Of a stretch of DNA of 64,000 nt, positions 36,289 through 44,830 are shown piece after piece. The notes under the pieces are model-generated. The model saw only the letters and a program-made list of their open reading frames with translations. It searched no databases and had not been told where the DNA came from. Origin of the DNA: Paenibacillus sp. Soil522 (lineage in GTDB: Bacteria; Bacillota; Bacilli; Paenibacillales; Paenibacillaceae); the NCBI RefSeq assembly GCF_001428245.1, contig NZ_LMRV01000039.1:16027-80026 (forward strand). Direction: 5' to 3'. Numbering within the stretch: position 1 is the first letter of the stretch; each line of letters begins with the position of its first letter. The position numbers and the translations under genes were made by a program.

Positions 36289-36315
36289 TACCCCCAAACC
36301 ATGCGGTTGGAGGTA
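36289..36315 (-). terminator. Terminator of the GDSL esterase gene
   Basis: On the minus strand TACCTCCAACC and GGTTTGGGGGTA pair with a bulge around GCAT and are followed by TTTTTGTGG. It lies about 35 bases past the stop codon. Confidence 0.65.
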
Positions 36316-36349
36316 TATAAAGCTTGAGTGCATGCTGAGCATGAACGAA

Positions 36350-37006
36350 TCAGCGAATCGCCAGCGGACTATTTTGAACGACCGACAACCATTCGCGGGC
36401 AATAAGCTCATGACCGGCTGCCGTCGGATGAACACCGTCCCATAACCAATAAGCGGCACCCGTACCGGACGCGGCCTTGTCGAACGCCGCCTGCAAAGGA
36501 ACGAACACCGCGTTAAATTCCTCGGATAACCGGCGCGCTATGCTGCTATATTCATCAAGCAGTTTTTGCCACCGTTCCCATTTCTCCTCCGTACAGCCCG
36601 TTTTTAAAGCAAACGGCTCGCATATGACCAGCCCGGTATGCGGCAGCACCTCTTTGGTCTCCTCAAGCAAATGCCGATACGCTCTTTCGAATCGGTCGGT
36701 AGCGCCGCTTGGCAGCCCTTCAACAATTCGCCAGGCATCGTTCACGCCGATCAGCATGCTGATCAGATCCGGTTTCAGGCTGATTGCGTCCTCATTCCAA
36801 CGCGCGTACAAATCCGATACCCGATCTCCGCTGATGCCTCTGTTGATAAAATGCGGCCGCTCTCCAGCCAGTTCATATCCAAGCTTCCCTGCCAGGATAA
36901 AGACGTAGCTGTGACCCAATATATGATTGGGATCTTCGTTGCGGCCGCGACTACCGTCGGTAATGGAATCGCCTTGAAATAAAATCGTTCTGGATTGCTG
37001 ATTCAT
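36350..37006 (-). CDS. SGNH/GDSL hydrolase (probable carbohydrate esterase)
   Basis: A 218-residue SGNH hydrolase. Block I is ILFQGDSITDGSR (nucleophile Ser), block II has Gly in NRGISGDRV, block III is LIGVNDAW (Asn), and block V is DGVHPTAAGH (Asp and His). No signal peptide. Small enzymes of this kind beside glycosidases remove acetyl groups from sugars. The ATG has AGGAGG seven bases upstream. It lies 60 bases downstream of the GH42 gene and is probably cotranscribed. Confidence 0.88.
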   Translation of the reverse strand: MNQQSRTILFQGDSITDGSRGRNEDPNHILGHSYVFILAGKLGYELAGERPHFINRGISGDRVSDLYARWNEDAISLKPDLISMLIGVNDAWRIVEGLPSGATDRFERAYRHLLEETKEVLPHTGLVICEPFALKTGCTEEKWERWQKLLDEYSSIARRLSEEFNAVFVPLQAAFDKAASGTGAAYWLWDGVHPTAAGHELIAREWLSVVQNSPLAIR

Positions 37007-37068
37007 TGAGAATTCCTCCTATTTTATACAAAATGAATATTCTTTACGCAGTTGGACGGCGGCTTTAA

Positions 37069-39048
37069 CTATACAGTCTGCTTGACGATTTCCACCGCAT
37101 ACGGCTCCAGCTCTATAACGGGACCAACCGACTCCTCTCGCAGAAGGCTCAAATACGCGCCCCCCAACTCGACTGTCTGTTTCTTCCGCGTGAGATTCAA
37201 TATGAATAAATAACGCGCCGTTCCCTTCCGGCGTATCGAAATCTGAACCCCCTCCGGCAAACCGGTAAATCGGGTTAAACCGGCCTCATCGGCAGCCTTC
37301 CCGAATAAATCCAGGTAGAAGCTTTCCTCGGCAACGGTGCCTATATAGTACACTTTGCCCTCACCCCATGCATGAACCGTTACAGCCGGTTTCCCCGCGA
37401 AGAAATCGTCCTCATACCAAGCAATCGTCTCGGCGCCAGCAGGTTCCAGAATATCGCACCACTGACTGCAGGTATGCGTTTTCCCATCCGTCATACGGAT
37501 AGTATGAACGTCATTGCCGACCGGATCGTATTCGGCTACGGTTACCCCTGCCGCCTCGGCCAACTGACCAGGCAGCGGATGAATCCAACATATGTTGTTC
37601 GGGTTTTTCACGCCGGTACGATTCGTCAAGATTAAGGTGGCTCCGTTCTTCACGCAATTCTTCAGCTTATCCGCCAGGTATTCATCCAACAAATAGAGCG
37701 ACGGTGCAATAATAAGGCGATACCTGTCCAGATCGTCCGTTGTATTTACAACATCCGTCAGAATGCCCGATTTGGTCAGAGCCCGATGATAAAGCTTCAG
37801 ATTGTCGAAATAATCCATTCCTTCTGCCTGAGGCTGAATCGCGAACGCATTGTACAAGTCGTGCGAATGGAGAACGGCAGCCTCGCCAAGCACCTCCGAC
37901 CCCGCCAAGACAGGAGAAAGCCGGTTAACTTCATCGCATAACATCTGATATTCCTCGAATCGTCTGCCGGGTACATTGCTGTGGTCGATTAATCCGTGCC
38001 AAAATTGTTCGGCGCCGAACGGAGCGCTTCTCCACCGGAAGTGAACGAGCGTGTCGGCGCCGCGGGCAATGCATTGCCAAGTGAAGGCCCGAATAAATCC
38101 GGGCTGCGGAGTCCGCCACATCGGAAACCAGCATCCGGGAGGGCCGCTGATCGTTTCCATGATCCAGAAATTGCGTCTCTTGATGCCCCGGGTTAAATCG
38201 AGCGTCAACGCGCCGTTGTATCCGCCCGAAACCGATTTCTCGGGGCTCGTGCCGGGGTAATAATCGAGAGAAGCAAAGTCCAATTCCTCGCAAACCTTGT
38301 AATAATCGAGAGACATCGGATAGCTCCAAATATTATGAGTGACGAAATGGTCCGGACAACATTTTCGCAGGATGCTCAATTGCAATTGTTGAAATTCCAC
38401 TACGGAATCGGTTTCGAACCGCTTCCAGTCGAGCAGATAAGACGGATTCCTAAAGCTTGTACCGCCAAACGGGGTAGAGATTTGCGTCCAGGTGCTATAT
38501 TCACCGCTCCAGACAACCGTACCCCAAGCCTGGTTCAAGGCTTCCAAAGTACCGTACTTCTTCGAAAGCCATTCGCGAAATTGGTTATTGCAATTTTCGC
38601 AATGACACTCGTTCAGGCTGAACTCATTATCGATCTGCCAACCGATTACTGCGGGGTGTTTGGCATAGTGAGAAGCCAGCTTATCCACAATTCTCTCCGT
38701 AAAGACACGCATGGAAGGGCTGTTATAACAACGATGCCCTCTTATCCCGGGATATTTCAGATTCAGCATCGCGTCCCGTGGAAGGACATCCGGAAAGCGT
38801 TCCACAAGCCAATTCGGAGGCGTGCAGGATGGCGTGCCGATGACGATTTGGATTCCATGCTTAAAGAAAACATTGATTGCATCATCGAGCCAGCCGAACT
38901 CATACCGCCCCTCCTCCGGTTCTAGGCGTGACCAGGCGAATTCGGCCACACGGATCAGGCTTATTCCCGTCTCCCGCATCAGCTTTGCATCCTGCTCCCA
39001 CATGGAGCAATCCCAGTGCTCCGGATAATAATCCACTCCTATATTCAT
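37069..39048 (-). CDS. GH42 beta-galactosidase
   Basis: A 659-residue GH42 enzyme, normal length. The TIM barrel starts with IGVDYYPEHWDCSMWEQDAK; the acid/base Glu is in GWQIDNEFSLNECHC, the nucleophile Glu in FWIMETISGPPGCW. The cysteine cluster CHCENC matches the zinc site of GH42. The trimerisation and C-terminal beta domains follow. No signal peptide. The start at 39048 fits the conserved first strand; GGGGG lies ten bases upstream. It removes terminal beta-galactose from short chains. It is divergent from an AraC gene at 39344. Confidence 0.92.
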   Translation of the reverse strand: MNIGVDYYPEHWDCSMWEQDAKLMRETGISLIRVAEFAWSRLEPEEGRYEFGWLDDAINVFFKHGIQIVIGTPSCTPPNWLVERFPDVLPRDAMLNLKYPGIRGHRCYNSPSMRVFTERIVDKLASHYAKHPAVIGWQIDNEFSLNECHCENCNNQFREWLSKKYGTLEALNQAWGTVVWSGEYSTWTQISTPFGGTSFRNPSYLLDWKRFETDSVVEFQQLQLSILRKCCPDHFVTHNIWSYPMSLDYYKVCEELDFASLDYYPGTSPEKSVSGGYNGALTLDLTRGIKRRNFWIMETISGPPGCWFPMWRTPQPGFIRAFTWQCIARGADTLVHFRWRSAPFGAEQFWHGLIDHSNVPGRRFEEYQMLCDEVNRLSPVLAGSEVLGEAAVLHSHDLYNAFAIQPQAEGMDYFDNLKLYHRALTKSGILTDVVNTTDDLDRYRLIIAPSLYLLDEYLADKLKNCVKNGATLILTNRTGVKNPNNICWIHPLPGQLAEAAGVTVAEYDPVGNDVHTIRMTDGKTHTCSQWCDILEPAGAETIAWYEDDFFAGKPAVTVHAWGEGKVYYIGTVAEESFYLDLFGKAADEAGLTRFTGLPEGVQISIRRKGTARYLFILNLTRKKQTVELGGAYLSLLREESVGPVIELEPYAVEIVKQTV

Positions 39049-39343
39049 CAAAACCAAACCCCCAAACTCTCTCTTAACAGAAATATCCCTTACCGGCACT
39101 GACAGAGAACGACCGGTCTATTCGGCTGCCGGACAACTCTCTCAGTAAAAGTAACATTATGATATATCGTTTACCTTGGTTTAAAAATATCGAATAATTG
39201 CATATAAAAATACGGAAATACCGCAGCAGACTGTTTGAACCGCGTGCTTTGTAACAGACGCCCTCATGATCCATAACCCTTGACAACCTCACCATATACT
39301 AATAATCTTATAACAAAAAAAAATATAAAAAAACGGAAGTGTA

Positions 39344-40186
39344 ATGATGCCTATGTTTGAGACAAAAGTCCGCTTGCTGATGATGCCTCCGGAACAATCC
39401 GTCCCCTTTTACATTGAAAGTATCGGTTACAATCCGTTTCAGGAGACGGTCATAAGACGCGACGGTTATCCATTTCATCATTGGCTGCAAACGGTTTCAG
39501 GCGAAGGGAAGATCATCATTGAGGGATCTGCTTTCTCCCTTCCTCCCAATCACGGGATCATGCTGCCGCCGAATGTTCCCCATCAGTATTATTGTCTGGG
39601 CGATTCGTGGTCCACTTATTATTTAATAATAGACGGTCCGCAAATCTCCCCGTTTATGTCTATTTTGGACATCCAATTTTTTACGGTCTACAGCTGGCCG
39701 GAAGGGACCGAACCCGAGAATCTCATCGGAGAGATGTTGGAATCCTCTCTTCTCTCCCAAGACGTGACCGGTCTGGACAATTCGATTGACGTTTATCGTT
39801 TTCTTGTTAAATTGAAGAAGCACGGAACAGCGGTTAACACGTCTTCCACCCAAAGCCTCGCAGGCCGGTTGCAGCCGCTTGTCCAATATCTGGACATTGA
39901 ATATCGCAATCCGGACATCGGCATGACAGAGATGTCGGAACAGCTGAATATAAGTCCGAGACATCTCAATTCGTTATTTAAAAAAACGTTCGGCTACACC
40001 CCTTATCAATATCTTATCAATCTGCGGATTCAAAAATCAAAGGAAATGCTCACTAGCGAACAAACGACGCCCATTCAGCATATTGCTGCATTGTCCGGCT
40101 TTCGCAATGCCAGTCACTTTATCGCCACGTTCCGTAAGCTCGAGAACATGACACCCGATCAATACCGGCAAACCTACGTAAAATAA
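39344..40186 (+). CDS. AraC-family regulator
   Basis: A 280-residue regulator with an N-terminal cupin-like sensor (WLQTVSGEGKIIIEGSAFSL, PPNVPHQYYCLGD) and a C-terminal double helix-turn-helix (IGMTEMSEQLNISPRHLNSL, IQHIAALSGFRNASHFIATF). It is divergent from the GH42 gene and followed by the GH3 gene after about 90 bases, so it may control both sides. GGAAGTG precedes the ATG. Confidence 0.9.
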   Translation: MMPMFETKVRLLMMPPEQSVPFYIESIGYNPFQETVIRRDGYPFHHWLQTVSGEGKIIIEGSAFSLPPNHGIMLPPNVPHQYYCLGDSWSTYYLIIDGPQISPFMSILDIQFFTVYSWPEGTEPENLIGEMLESSLLSQDVTGLDNSIDVYRFLVKLKKHGTAVNTSSTQSLAGRLQPLVQYLDIEYRNPDIGMTEMSEQLNISPRHLNSLFKKTFGYTPYQYLINLRIQKSKEMLTSEQTTPIQHIAALSGFRNASHFIATFRKLENMTPDQYRQTYVK

Positions 40187-40273
40187 CACATCATGCGTAA
40201 ACCGCGCAAATCGAAATTCCGGAACCTGATTTTTCAGCCGCTTCGGAAAACGTTTTCCAAGGAGTGAACGGAA

Positions 40274-43123
40274 GTGAATACCTATCCTTTCCAAAACATA
40301 AAGCTCTCTCTAGAAGAACGCGTCAGCGACCTCGTTTCCAGACTCACGCTTGAAGAGAAGCTCTCGCTTATCCCATTCAGACAGGGATCCGTAAAACGGC
40401 TCGGAATCCCGGGGTATTGGATTGGCGGAAATGCCGTTCAAGGTCTAGTTGCATACGAGGGCGCCACAACAGTCTTCCCGCAGAACTTGGGCTTGTCCTG
40501 TACATGGAATACCGAATTGATCAAAGAAATCGGCGAGATGATCGGCGATGAAGCAAGAGCCTACGACAAGCTCAGAAACGGTCTGAGAGGTCTTATGCTC
40601 CGTGCGCCGGTGGTCGATTTAGCCCGCGATCCGAGATGGGGAAGAACGGATGAAACCTTCGGCGAAGATCCTTTCTTAACGGGGTGTATGTACTCAGCCT
40701 ATGCGAAGGGAATGCAGGGCGATCATCCATTTTATATCAAAACAGCACCGATTTTAAATTATTTTTATGCAGGCAACAACGAGAGGGACCGGCTGAAAAG
40801 CTCGTCATGCATCAGTCCCCGCAATAAAAGGGAATATTACCTGAAAGCATTTGAGACTCCTGTCCGCGAAGGTTCCGTACATTCCGTTATGACCGCTTAC
40901 AACGCTATAAACGGGACCCCCGCAATTTGCCATCCGGATATAAATGCGGTTCTGAAGGATGAGTGGAAGCTGGACGGATTTGTCGTTTCCGCATTCTCAG
41001 ATATGCAACAGACCGTCGATGAACATCAATATTGCAATACTTATGCCGAAGCGGCGGCGGCAGCGATAAAAGCGGGAATCGATTGCATTATGGATGACAG
41101 CGAGCTAGTAAAGAAATCGATTCGAGAAGCCTTGGAACAAGGCCTGCTTTCGGAAACGGACATTGACCGGGCGATTCGCAACGTATTCCGGGTTCGCATG
41201 CGGCTCGGCCAGTTCGATCCCGAAGCAATCAATCCATATGCGCAAATTACGGAAAGCGTCCTTTACAAGCAAGAACACCGCGAGCTTGCGCTTAGGGCTG
41301 CGCGTGAATCGGTCGTCCTCTTGAAAAATGAGAATAATATGCTTCCGCTAGACAAGGAAAGGTTGCAGAGCGCAGCTGTTATCGGGCCATTGGGAGATGT
41401 CGTTTGCCGCGGATTTTATACAGGCAGTCCGCCTTATCAGGTTACGCCGCTGCAAGGCATCATACGCAAGCTCGACCCAAATATCGTTCAGTTCAAGGAC
41501 GGCTGCGACCGGGTTATACTGCAATCCGCCGCAACCCGCAGATTTGTCGGACAAAGGCATATCTACGATGCAACTCTGGCAGCGAATAAAGAGGATGCAG
41601 ACAGCGGAGAGCATTTCAAGCTGACCGATTGGGGCTTGGGGAGCCACACGCTGCTCTCTACAGCCAACGGCAGCTACGTGACGTGCGGTTCAAGCGGAAT
41701 AAGCGCGTCGGCTAAGGAGGTTTGGGGATGGTTCAATAAAGAACTGTTCAACTTCATTCCTCAGGACGACGGGACTTTTGCGATCAAGGCATGGAACGGC
41801 CAAATCGCAACGGTCGTTGACGAAACAATCCGACTGAAGGACGATGCACAGATTGGCATTTCCGAAAAATTTATTATACATCCGGTTATAGATGGTATTG
41901 CAGAAGCTGTTGCCGCTGCACGAGTCAGCGATGTTGCCATTGTCGTGGTCGGCAATCATCCGCTCATCAACGGCAGGGAATGTTATGATAGACAGGACCT
42001 TTCCCTTCCGCCGCAACAGGAGAAGTTGATTCAAGAAGTGCATAAGGCGAATCCGAATACGGTGGTCGTCATTATAGGCAGCTATCCATTTGCGCTCAAC
42101 TGGGCGCAGGAGAACATTCCGGCAATCGTCTATACGGCTCACGGCGGCCAAGAGCTCGGTAATGCCGTTGCCGATGTGCTCTTTGGAGATTACAACCCTG
42201 CCGGCCGCTTGAGCATGACCTGGTACCGTTCCGTCCTGGATCTGCCCGATATGTTGGATTACGATATTATAAAAGGAAAACGAACGTATTTGTATTTTGA
42301 CGGCGATCCGCTGTATCCTTTCGGACATGGCTTGTCCTACACCGGCTTCCAATTCAGCGATCTGAAGCTCAGTAAGCTTAAAATGACGGCAGATGATCAG
42401 GTGAAGGTCAAAGTGACAGTTAAAAATACGGGACTGCGCCCGGGCGACGAGGTCGTACAGCTTTATATAAGGGCGAACAAATCGAGAGTGAAACGGCCGC
42501 TTAAAGAGCTGCGCGGATTTACACGGATTCACTTGCAGCCTGGGGAGAAGAGAACGGAAGAGTTCGATCTGGCCGGGACAGACTTTGCTTGTTGGGACGT
42601 TACCCGCGACGGGTATGCGGTAGAGACCGGCCCCTATACGATCATGGTCGGAAATTCATCAGGCAATATTATCCTGGAAGCCGCCGTGCAAGTTCACGGT
42701 GAAACGATTCCGCCGAGATACCCGTATCGCATGATCCGTGCCGAAAATTATGACGATTACGAGTCTGTCTTTCTGGATGAGTGCCGTGACGGTGAAGCTC
42801 GTCAGTATGGCTTCGAGGTAACGGGCTCTTGTGTGAGCGTTATCGGCCGGGACGGCTGGATCAGCTTTCACGACGTCGAATTCGAATCGGGCGCAGCTGG
42901 CTTCGAAGCACGGGCCGCTTGCGCGACCGAGAACGGATCCATTGAAATGCGGCTGGACAATCCGGATGGCATGCTTACCGGCATTTGTCATATCGGTCAT
43001 TCGGGGGGCAGGCAAAGCTGGGGAACCTATTCTTGCCGCCTCACAGGTGTGGAAGGCAGGCACGATGTTTACCTCCGTTTGCAAGGAGGCGTTCATTTGA
43101 GCTCTTTCCTCTTTGTAAAATGA
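40274..43123 (+). CDS. GH3-family protein with inserted trefoil-like domain and CBM6; probable inactive enzyme
   Basis: A 949-residue protein with GH3 N-domain (1-300), GH3 C-domain (from about 330), fibronectin-like FnIII domain (YPFGHGLSYTGFQFSDL...) and a CBM6 at the end. Between C-domain halves (about 415-540) sits a beta-trefoil/fascin-like insert (ILQSAATRRFVGQRHIYDAT). Residues around RDPRWGRTDETFGEDPFLTG are normal. But the conserved Lys-His pair reads LNYFYAGNNERDR where LKHF.ANNNE is usual, and the nucleophile Asp of the V-V-(S/C)-D motif is Ala in GFVVSAFSDMQQTVDEH. So it should lack glycosidase activity, or act by another residue. A GTG start has AAGGAG nine bases upstream. No signal peptide. 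Confidence 0.85.
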   Translation: MNTYPFQNIKLSLEERVSDLVSRLTLEEKLSLIPFRQGSVKRLGIPGYWIGGNAVQGLVAYEGATTVFPQNLGLSCTWNTELIKEIGEMIGDEARAYDKLRNGLRGLMLRAPVVDLARDPRWGRTDETFGEDPFLTGCMYSAYAKGMQGDHPFYIKTAPILNYFYAGNNERDRLKSSSCISPRNKREYYLKAFETPVREGSVHSVMTAYNAINGTPAICHPDINAVLKDEWKLDGFVVSAFSDMQQTVDEHQYCNTYAEAAAAAIKAGIDCIMDDSELVKKSIREALEQGLLSETDIDRAIRNVFRVRMRLGQFDPEAINPYAQITESVLYKQEHRELALRAARESVVLLKNENNMLPLDKERLQSAAVIGPLGDVVCRGFYTGSPPYQVTPLQGIIRKLDPNIVQFKDGCDRVILQSAATRRFVGQRHIYDATLAANKEDADSGEHFKLTDWGLGSHTLLSTANGSYVTCGSSGISASAKEVWGWFNKELFNFIPQDDGTFAIKAWNGQIATVVDETIRLKDDAQIGISEKFIIHPVIDGIAEAVAAARVSDVAIVVVGNHPLINGRECYDRQDLSLPPQQEKLIQEVHKANPNTVVVIIGSYPFALNWAQENIPAIVYTAHGGQELGNAVADVLFGDYNPAGRLSMTWYRSVLDLPDMLDYDIIKGKRTYLYFDGDPLYPFGHGLSYTGFQFSDLKLSKLKMTADDQVKVKVTVKNTGLRPGDEVVQLYIRANKSRVKRPLKELRGFTRIHLQPGEKRTEEFDLAGTDFACWDVTRDGYAVETGPYTIMVGNSSGNIILEAAVQVHGETIPPRYPYRMIRAENYDDYESVFLDECRDGEARQYGFEVTGSCVSVIGRDGWISFHDVEFESGAAGFEARAACATENGSIEMRLDNPDGMLTGICHIGHSGGRQSWGTYSCRLTGVEGRHDVYLRLQGGVHLSSFLFVK

Positions 43124-43133
43124 AAAAAAATCG

Positions 43134-43156
43134 GCCGGCACCTTCAACGTGCCGGC
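43134..43156 (-). terminator. Terminator hairpin between the GH3 gene and the LacI remnant
   Basis: GCCGGCAC and GTGCCGGC make an 8-bp perfect stem with a 7-base loop. On the minus strand it is followed by a run of eight T. It fits the end of the LacI gene whose 3' remnant lies just above, and could also slow transcripts from GH3. Confidence 0.75.
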
Positions 43157-43250
43157 ACAATCGATTTGCGCACGACCAAATTTACTGATTCCACCGGTAC
43201 AGGCGGCGAGAAATCCGGATTATTGATCATGGCCAGCAAAGGCACACGCG
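43144..43250 (-). pseudogene. 3' remnant of a LacI-family regulator
   Basis: Minus-strand frame directly after the AraC stop: VPLLAMINNPDFSPPVPV then ESVNLVVRKSIVPAR and TGA. The VxLVVRxS ending is the usual C-terminus of LacI-family sugar repressors. No start or DNA-binding domain is left. The break is at the AraC stop codon. Confidence 0.55.
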
Positions 43251-43251
43251 C

Positions 43252-44127
43252 TCACAAGCTTACCGATTTCAGTCTGTAGGCCTTTGGGGAGAGATTGTAA
43301 TTTTTGGTAAACATACGAGTGAAATAATTGCTATCGTTAAACCCGCAATCGTGGGAAATCTCCATAATGGTGAGATTGGTATGCTTCAGCAAAGTGCATG
43401 CGCGCTCCAAGCGAAGCCGTTGTAGATAGGAAATAGGGGTCGTTTGATAATAAGATTGGAAGCTCCGGTTCAAATGCCTGACCGACATTTCAGATTTGAC
43501 CGCGATTTCCTCCAGCGTTAGCGGCTCGAGATAATGATCTTCAATATAGGAGATCGCATTCGCCAAATGAATCAAATTACCGGGTATATCCTTCTCCTGA
43601 TTGTCATACTGTCTTGACAAATAGACGACTAGCTCCATAAACCGTGAAATCAGCATCGTCTGATATCCCTGAAGCTTGTTGTTATATTCGTCGATCATGA
43701 CAGAGATGAGATTAGAGACATAATCCAGGCTGGGAATCGACAAACTGAGCTTGCTTTGATACGAATGAATATTGCGGTAAAAGGGCTCCAAAACGAAAAG
43801 CGCCTGAAAACCGTTGGAAGTCCTTAGATGCGAACAGACTGCCCGCAGCATTTCAGGCCGATACATAATATTGCAAATTTTAAAATCATAAGGATCTTTG
43901 TAAGCATGGAGGGTTTCGCCATTGATGGCAAACACATTTCCTTTCTTTATAAAAGAGGTTTCGTTATGGACAATATGCGTTGCGTTCCCATTCAACACAA
44001 TCACGAGCTCGGAGAAGTCGATATGCTTATGCAGGTCCATGTCCTCGTCGTGTCCGCCATATTGAATAAAGAACGGAAACTGCTCATCCTTCACGAACCA
44101 TTCCAAATAGACGTCGACGTTCTTCAA
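43252..44127 (-). CDS. AraC-family regulator
   Basis: A 291-residue regulator. The N-terminal half is a cupin sensor (FPFFIQYGGHDEDMDLHKHI, FSELVIVLNGNATHIVHNE). The C-terminal half is a double helix-turn-helix (LTLEEIAVKSEMSVRHLNRS, IMEISHDCGFNDSNYFTRMF). A TTG start at 44127 is chosen because GGGGGGGAG lies before it; the frame to 44166 also begins with GTG. It lies downstream of a GH95 remnant and has no close partner left on the other side; the LacI remnant abuts its 3' end. Confidence 0.88.
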   Translation of the reverse strand: MKNVDVYLEWFVKDEQFPFFIQYGGHDEDMDLHKHIDFSELVIVLNGNATHIVHNETSFIKKGNVFAINGETLHAYKDPYDFKICNIMYRPEMLRAVCSHLRTSNGFQALFVLEPFYRNIHSYQSKLSLSIPSLDYVSNLISVMIDEYNNKLQGYQTMLISRFMELVVYLSRQYDNQEKDIPGNLIHLANAISYIEDHYLEPLTLEEIAVKSEMSVRHLNRSFQSYYQTTPISYLQRLRLERACTLLKHTNLTIMEISHDCGFNDSNYFTRMFTKNYNLSPKAYRLKSVSL

Positions 44128-44368
44128 GATCTCCCCCCCTTTTGATCTAATATTAGTCATATTCACAATCGCTTGTACATCAAATAAAAACGAATTCTAA
44201 TATCAATATTCTGCATCATATTGAAATAATGAAGTGTTATTGGAATATCAATTGTTCTTAATCCAAATCTTGCAGATGTTTCTGAAATATCACTTCAGGA
44301 AACTAAACAAGTCAACATGAATTTCGAATTATGCTGGATAATACTGCGAAATAAACTTGTGAAAAAAC

Positions 44369-44399
44369 CGGCACAGATCGATGACTCGACCTCGTGCCG
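44369..44399 (-). terminator. Terminator hairpin
   Basis: CGGCAC and GTGCCG with a long loop holding an inner pairing (CGA/TCG), followed on the minus strand by TTTTTTC. It lies past the GH95 remnant and probably ended that lost gene. Confidence 0.5.
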
Positions 44400-44464
44400 A
44401 TTCGCTAACGGTACTTTTCATACTCTTACTTCTTTGTTACTTCAAGCGCCTTTTTGATTAATGT

Positions 44465-44828
44465 TCAGATATCGTTCTGAATCCAATTTTTTTGCCCCGG
44501 ATTACTCGTATTGAAGTAGCTTGGCGATACATGCTCGGGCGCAAATCCTTTTATAATAAAGACGTCTTGCTCGTATGCCATATCATAGCGCAGAGGGCTG
44601 ACAAGTCCTACATGCATACTCAATGCTCCGGGCTCGCTTGCGGTTAAACGAACGGCCATAATTTGATCCGGGAATGAGGTTAAATACTCGCGGGTATACT
44701 GTATGCTGCCCACGTTGTACCGCACCGCTGCTATCCCTTCTTCAAGTTCAGCTCCCGGCTGTAAGAGTGGAAGATGTTTCCATGCTCCATCGTTAGATGC
44801 AGCTCGCCGAAAGGAAGGTAGGATTAAG
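44465..44828 (-). pseudogene. Internal fragment of a GH95 alpha-L-fucosidase
   Basis: On the minus strand the first frame reads LPFGELHLTMEHGNIFHSYS and RELNLKKG, then stops; the next frame goes on with EGIAAVRYNVGSIQYTREYL, TSFPDQIMAVRLTASEPGAL and ends at 44465. Together these match the N-terminal beta domain of GH95 (RELDL..GIA.V.Y...YTREYF.S.PDQV). A frameshift near 44745 and the loss of over 80% of the gene make it a remnant. GH95 enzymes remove fucose from xyloglucan and related glycans. Confidence 0.72.
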
Positions 44829-44830
44829 GG

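Noticed and set aside
41690..42532. 280-codon minus-strand frame
   Set aside because: Antisense to the GH3 gene, with no start signal or domain.
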